Positions 6,173-9,321 of a stretch of DNA of 9,321 bases are shown here, piece after piece. The position numbers and the translations under genes are program-made. The notes under the pieces are model-generated. The model did no database searches and was not told where the DNA came from. It saw nothing but the letters and a program-made list of their open reading frames with translations. The DNA is taken from positions 1-9,321 of the forward strand of contig CALESR010000297.1 in assembly GCA_937907485.1 (NCBI GenBank), read 5' to 3'. The number at the start of each line of letters is the position of its first letter. Positions within the stretch are counted from its first letter, which is position 1. The stretch comes from an uncultured Paracoccaceae bacterium. Lineage in GTDB: Bacteria > Pseudomonadota > Alphaproteobacteria > Rhodobacterales > Rhodobacteraceae.

Positions 6173-6213
6173 ATCCGCGACGCCCCTTCGGGGCCAAGCC
6201 TGCGGAGTTTCCC

Positions 6214-7500
6214 ATGAATGCCCCCCTGCGTCTTGGTATTGCCGGTCTCGGCACGGTCGGCATCGGCGTGGTCAAGATCGTCCAGACCCATGCCGAGCTG
6301 ATCGCGCGGCGCGCCGGGCGGCCCATTCAAATCGTCGCTGTCAGCGCCAACTCGCGCTCGAAAAACCGCAGCGCCGACATTTCGGCCTATGCGTGGGAGG
6401 ACGATCCCGTTGCCCTCGCCCGTCGTGCCGATGTGGATGTGGTGATCGAACTGATGGGCGGCGAGGATGGCCCGGCCAAGGCGCTGGTCGAAACGGCGCT
6501 GCAAAACGGCAAGGATGTGGTCACCGCCAACAAGGCGCTGCTGGCCCACCACGGCACGGCGCTGGCGGTTCTGGCCGAGGGCCATGGCCGCGTCCTGCGT
6601 TTTGAAGCCGCCGTCGCCGGCGGCATTCCGGTCATCAAGGCACTGACCGAAGGGCTGGCCGGCAACAAGATCAAGCGCGTCATGGGCGTGATGAACGGCA
6701 GCTGCAACTACATCCTGACCCGGATGGAGAATGCCGGTCTCAGCTATGACACCGTCTTCGAAGAGGCCCGCGGTCTGGGCTATCTCGAGGCCGATCCCAA
6801 TCTCGACATCGGCGGTATCGACGCTGGCCACAAGCTGAGCCTGCTCAGCGCCATCGCCTTTGGCACGACGGTGGATTTTGCCGCCGTGGCGCTGCAGGGC
6901 ATCGGTTCGGTCAGTATCGACGATATCCGGCTGGCGCGCGACATGGGCTTTTCGATCAAGCTGCTCGGCGTGGCCCAGATGACCGGGCGCGGTCTGGAAC
7001 AGCGCATGACGCCCTGTCTGGTGCCCGAAACCCATCCGCTGGGCCAGTTGCAGGGTGGCACCAACATGGTGGTGATCGAGGGCGACTCGGTCGGCCAGAT
7101 CGTGCTGCGCGGTGCCGGCGCAGGCGAAGGGCCGACCGCCAGCGCGGTGATGGGCGACGTGCTCGACATCGCGCGGGGCCTGCGCCTGCCGGTCTTTGGC
7201 CAACCTGCCGCCGGGCTGCTCCAGGCACCTGCTGCCGCCGTCAGCGCCGCCGCGCCCTGGTATCTGCGGATGACACTGCTCGACAAACCCGGGGCCCTGG
7301 CGAAAATCGCCACGGTGCTGGGCGAGGCGGGCATCTCGATCGACCGGATGCGGCAGTATTCGCATGACGGGGCCAATGCGCCGGTGCTGATCGTCACGCA
7401 CAAGGCCAGCTCGGACGACATCGACCACGCCCTGACCCGCTTTGCCGGAACCGGCGTGCTGGTCGGCCAACCCGTGGCCCTGCGCATCGAAGAGGTCTGA
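6214..7500 (+). CDS. hom: Homoserine dehydrogenase
   Basis: This cytoplasmic enzyme reduces aspartate semialdehyde to homoserine with NAD(P)H, the branch point toward threonine, isoleucine and methionine. The 428-residue length is typical of the monofunctional form. Visible features are the nucleotide-binding loop GLGTVG (residues 11-16), TANKALL with Lys107, the motif NGSCNYILT (161-169, where many homologues have NGT), EADP with Glu192, Asp203 and Lys207 in the GxDxxxK-type site, and a C-terminal ACT domain from about residue 350 (LLDKPGALAKIATVLGEAGISI). Glu192, Asp203, Lys207 and Lys107 correspond by motif and spacing to Glu208, Asp219, Lys223 and Lys117 of the yeast enzyme. The ACT domain suggests feedback control by an amino acid, commonly threonine. 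The ribosome site GGAG is 6 bases before ATG 6214. A membrane hydrolase gene follows after 2 bp, so the two are likely co-transcribed. Confidence 0.97.
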   Translation: MNAPLRLGIAGLGTVGIGVVKIVQTHAELIARRAGRPIQIVAVSANSRSKNRSADISAYAWEDDPVALARRADVDVVIELMGGEDGPAKALVETALQNGKDVVTANKALLAHHGTALAVLAEGHGRVLRFEAAVAGGIPVIKALTEGLAGNKIKRVMGVMNGSCNYILTRMENAGLSYDTVFEEARGLGYLEADPNLDIGGIDAGHKLSLLSAIAFGTTVDFAAVALQGIGSVSIDDIRLARDMGFSIKLLGVAQMTGRGLEQRMTPCLVPETHPLGQLQGGTNMVVIEGDSVGQIVLRGAGAGEGPTASAVMGDVLDIARGLRLPVFGQPAAGLLQAPAAAVSAAAPWYLRMTLLDKPGALAKIATVLGEAGISIDRMRQYSHDGANAPVLIVTHKASSDDIDHALTRFAGTGVLVGQPVALRIEEV

Positions 7501-7502
7501 GC

Positions 7503-8192
7503 GTGGACTGGTTCGCAGCCGTCGATATCTATTGCGAACGCACCACACCCGCCTTCTGGGCCGAACCCCTGAACGCGCTGACCAACCTCGCCTTTGTGTT
7601 GGCGGCGCTCTGGGGTGCTGTCGAGGCGCGCAAACGCGGCATCACCAGCCCAATGGTTTGGCTATTGATCGCCCTTGCGGCGCTGATCGGTATCGGCTCG
7701 TTCCTGTTCCACACCTTTGCAAACCGCTGGTCGGAACTGGCCGATACGATCCCGATCTGGAGCTTCGTCGCACTCTTCGTGCTGGCGGCGATGCATTTTA
7801 TCGGCGGCACGCCGGTGGCGCGGGTGCTCAGGGTTGCTGGGCTGGTGGCAATTGCCGCCGCTCTGGTGATCTGGCTGCTTGCCTTTGGCGAGGGGCAGGA
7901 CCAGGCCGCTCAGGCGGCAGACCCGCTGAACGGCTCGGGCCAATATGCGCCTGCGGTGCTGGCGCTGCTGGTGTTCACCCTGATCTCGTGGCGTCGCAGA
8001 CACCCCGGCGCGCCTTGGATCGCTGCCTCACTGGGCGTGTTCCTGCTGTCCTTGACGGCCCGGACCTTTGACCGCGACCTGTGCGGTGCCTTTCCTCTGG
8101 GCACGCATTTCCTGTGGCACAGTCTGAACGGGCTGATGATCGCGCTGCTGTTGCAGATGCTGGTGCGCACCGGCGAATTTCGGCGCGGCTGA
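7503..8192 (+). CDS. Alkaline ceramidase-like (CREST superfamily) integral membrane hydrolase
   Basis: The 229-residue protein has about seven membrane helices and the signature of alkaline ceramidases: N-terminal D8-IYC-E12 followed by E21-P-L-N24 (the calcium-site region in the human enzyme ACER3), then S66-FLF-H70, D81 in ELADTIPI, and the C-terminal pair H202-FLW-H206. The spacing S-x3-H-x10-D and H-x3-H matches ACER3 Ser77/His81/Asp92 and His217/His221, the zinc-dependent amide hydrolase site. It probably hydrolyses a ceramide-like or other acyl-amide lipid in the membrane; the substrate in a bacterium of this type is unknown. The start is GTG at 7503, 2 bp after the hom stop, with AGAGG at 7491-7495 inside the end of hom as ribosome site, indicating translational coupling. 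The protein looks intact. The family call is strong, substrate specificity is not. Confidence 0.9.
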   Translation: MDWFAAVDIYCERTTPAFWAEPLNALTNLAFVLAALWGAVEARKRGITSPMVWLLIALAALIGIGSFLFHTFANRWSELADTIPIWSFVALFVLAAMHFIGGTPVARVLRVAGLVAIAAALVIWLLAFGEGQDQAAQAADPLNGSGQYAPAVLALLVFTLISWRRRHPGAPWIAASLGVFLLSLTARTFDRDLCGAFPLGTHFLWHSLNGLMIALLLQMLVRTGEFRRG

Positions 8193-8317
8193 GGCCGGGT
8201 CACGGGGCGATTTTCAGTCGAAGTTGCCTGATCCGGCCACAGGCCAACTGGTTGCGCTATCAGCGCCGACACCCACTGTATCTTGCGGTTTTCAGCGGCT
8301 GCTTTGGGACGTGGCCC

Positions 8318-8346
8318 TTGGCCCGCCGCCGCCGAGGGGGTAGAAG
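8318..8346 (+). promoter_or_regulatory. Possible promoter of glpX
   Basis: TTGGCC at 8318-8323 and TAGAAG at 8341-8346 are spaced by 17 bases and lie about 30 bases before the glpX ATG, in the 185-bp gap after the ceramidase-like gene. AAGGA at 8364-8368 serves as ribosome site. The elements are only partial matches and the region is GC-rich, so this is tentative. The rest of the gap (8193-8317) holds only weak inverted repeats. Confidence 0.3.
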
Positions 8347-8377
8347 TGACGCAACCGATGCAAAAGGACCGCTCCAG

Positions 8378-9321
8378 ATGACCGATTCCCCCACCTTCCA
8401 CGATCGCATGCTGTCGCTGGGCCTCGCCCGGGTGTCCGAGGCGGCAGCGCTGGCCTCGGCCGAGTGGGTCGGGCGCGGCGACGAGAAGGCCGCCGACCAC
8501 GCCGCCGTCGAAGCCATGCGCGAGCAGCTGAACCTGCTCGATATCGGCGGAGTCGTGGTGATCGGCGAGGGCGAGCGCGACGAGGCGCCGATGCTGTTCA
8601 TCGGCGAGAAGGTCGGCACCGGCAATGGCCCGGCGGTGGACATTGCCCTCGATCCGCTGGAAGGCACGACGCTGACCGCCAAGGACATGCCCAACGCCCT
8701 GACCGTGATCGCCATGGCGCCGCGCGGCACCCTGCTGCACGCTCCCGATGTCTATATGGACAAGCTGGCGATCGGCCCCGGTTTCGCCCCCGGCACCGTC
8801 ACGCTGGACATGTCGCCGGCCGAACGGGTGCAGGCCCTCGCCCGCGCCAAGGGCTGCGAGGCCAGCGACATCACCGTCTGCATTCTGGAGCGCCCGCGCC
8901 ATGAGGACCTGATCCGCGAAGTGCGATCGACCGGCGCCTCGATCCGCCTCATCACCGATGGCGACGTCGCCGGGGTGATCCATGTGGCCGAACCCGAGAT
9001 CACCGGCATCGACATGTACATGGGCTCGGGCGGCGCGCCCGAGGGGGTGCTGGCCGCCGCCGCGCTGAAATGCATGGGTGGGCAGATCTATGGCCGGCTG
9101 CTGTTTCGCAACGACGATGAACGTGGCCGCGCCGCCAAGGCCGGGATCACCGACCTCAACCGCATCTATACCCGCGACGAGATGGTCACTGCCGATGTGA
9201 TCTTTTCCGCCACCGGGGTCACCAATGGCTCGATCCTGTCGGGGATCAAGCGCGAACCCGGCTGGCTGACCACCGAGACGCTGCTGATGCGCTCGAAAAC
9301 CGGATCGGTGCGCCGGATGAG
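8378..9321 (+). CDS. glpX: Class II fructose-1,6-bisphosphatase GlpX (3' end outside the window)
   Basis: GlpX removes the 1-phosphate from fructose 1,6-bisphosphate in gluconeogenesis; in autotrophic relatives the class II enzyme can also act on sedoheptulose 1,7-bisphosphate in the Calvin cycle. The 314 complete codons present, from ATG 8378 to the right edge, align well with E. coli GlpX: GRGDEKAADHAAV with Asp40, VIGEGERDEAPMLFIGEKVG with Glu64, DPLEGT with Asp92 and Glu95, ITDGDVAGVI, GGAPEGVLAAAA with Glu222, VIFSATGVTNGSIL and TETLLMRSKTGSVRRM. These acids correspond to the E. coli metal-site residues Asp33, Glu57, Asp85, Glu88 and Glu213. The family is usually 320-335 residues long, so probably only a few codons are missing. 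AAGGA precedes the ATG by 9 bases. It follows the hom operon after 185 bp, probably with its own promoter. Confidence 0.97.
   Translation, partial: MTDSPTFHDRMLSLGLARVSEAAALASAEWVGRGDEKAADHAAVEAMREQLNLLDIGGVVVIGEGERDEAPMLFIGEKVGTGNGPAVDIALDPLEGTTLTAKDMPNALTVIAMAPRGTLLHAPDVYMDKLAIGPGFAPGTVTLDMSPAERVQALARAKGCEASDITVCILERPRHEDLIREVRSTGASIRLITDGDVAGVIHVAEPEITGIDMYMGSGGAPEGVLAAAALKCMGGQIYGRLLFRNDDERGRAAKAGITDLNRIYTRDEMVTADVIFSATGVTNGSILSGIKREPGWLTTETLLMRSKTGSVRRM

Noticed and set aside
8223..8266. Hairpins after the ceramidase-like gene (GTTGCCTG/CAGGCCAAC with a bulge; GCGCT-ATC-AGCGC)
   Set aside because: The stems are short or bulged and no T-tract follows, so neither can be called a terminator with confidence.
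1..9321. Search for mobile elements, CRISPR arrays, tRNA or rRNA genes and toxin-antitoxin pairs
   Set aside because: No transposase motifs, long terminal repeats, regularly spaced direct repeats or cloverleaf-like sequence were seen by eye. Codon style is uniform throughout.

Overview
The window is GC-rich, tightly packed bacterial DNA whose genes all use the same G/C-ending codon style. The RsmA N-terminus, the solitary tadG-tadE-type pseudopilin cluster, and a class II fructose-bisphosphatase near homoserine dehydrogenase all suggest an alphaproteobacterium, most likely of the Rhodobacter/Paracoccus group. This placement is inferred from protein style and gene order; no rRNA is present.

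Layout. (1) Bases 1-1377: the last codons of an upstream gene (probably pdxA), a small HXXEE-type membrane protein overlapping it by ATGA, and the 16S rRNA dimethyltransferase gene rsmA, all on + and probably co-transcribed. (2) Bases 1519-5116: a three-gene + strand operon of Tad-pilus-type envelope proteins. It holds a TadG-like protein with a von Willebrand A domain, a TadE-like pseudopilin, and a second TadE-like pseudopilin carrying about 370 extra C-terminal residues that look like two extracellular beta-sandwich domains. No Tad ATPase, secretin or platform gene is in view. (3) Bases 5135-5734, - strand: a TetR-family regulator, convergent with the pilin operon. Its probable promoter has a palindromic operator inside the spacer and seems to give a leaderless mRNA. 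(4) Bases 5833-6126: a small helical lipoprotein. (5) Bases 6214-8192: homoserine dehydrogenase (hom), followed 2 bp later by a GTG-started integral membrane hydrolase of the alkaline ceramidase (CREST) type with all expected metal-site residues. (6) From 8378 to the right edge: glpX, cut off close to its 3' end.

Working together: rsmA, hom and glpX are core housekeeping genes (ribosome maturation, Thr/Met/Ile precursor synthesis, gluconeogenesis or Calvin cycle). The pilin-like operon and TetR gene sit between them as a more variable segment. The most unusual object is the TadE-like fusion at 3311-5116, which may be a surface-exposed, adhesin-like minor pilin. No mobile element, CRISPR array, tRNA or rRNA was seen. 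All gaps between genes are shorter than 200 bp.
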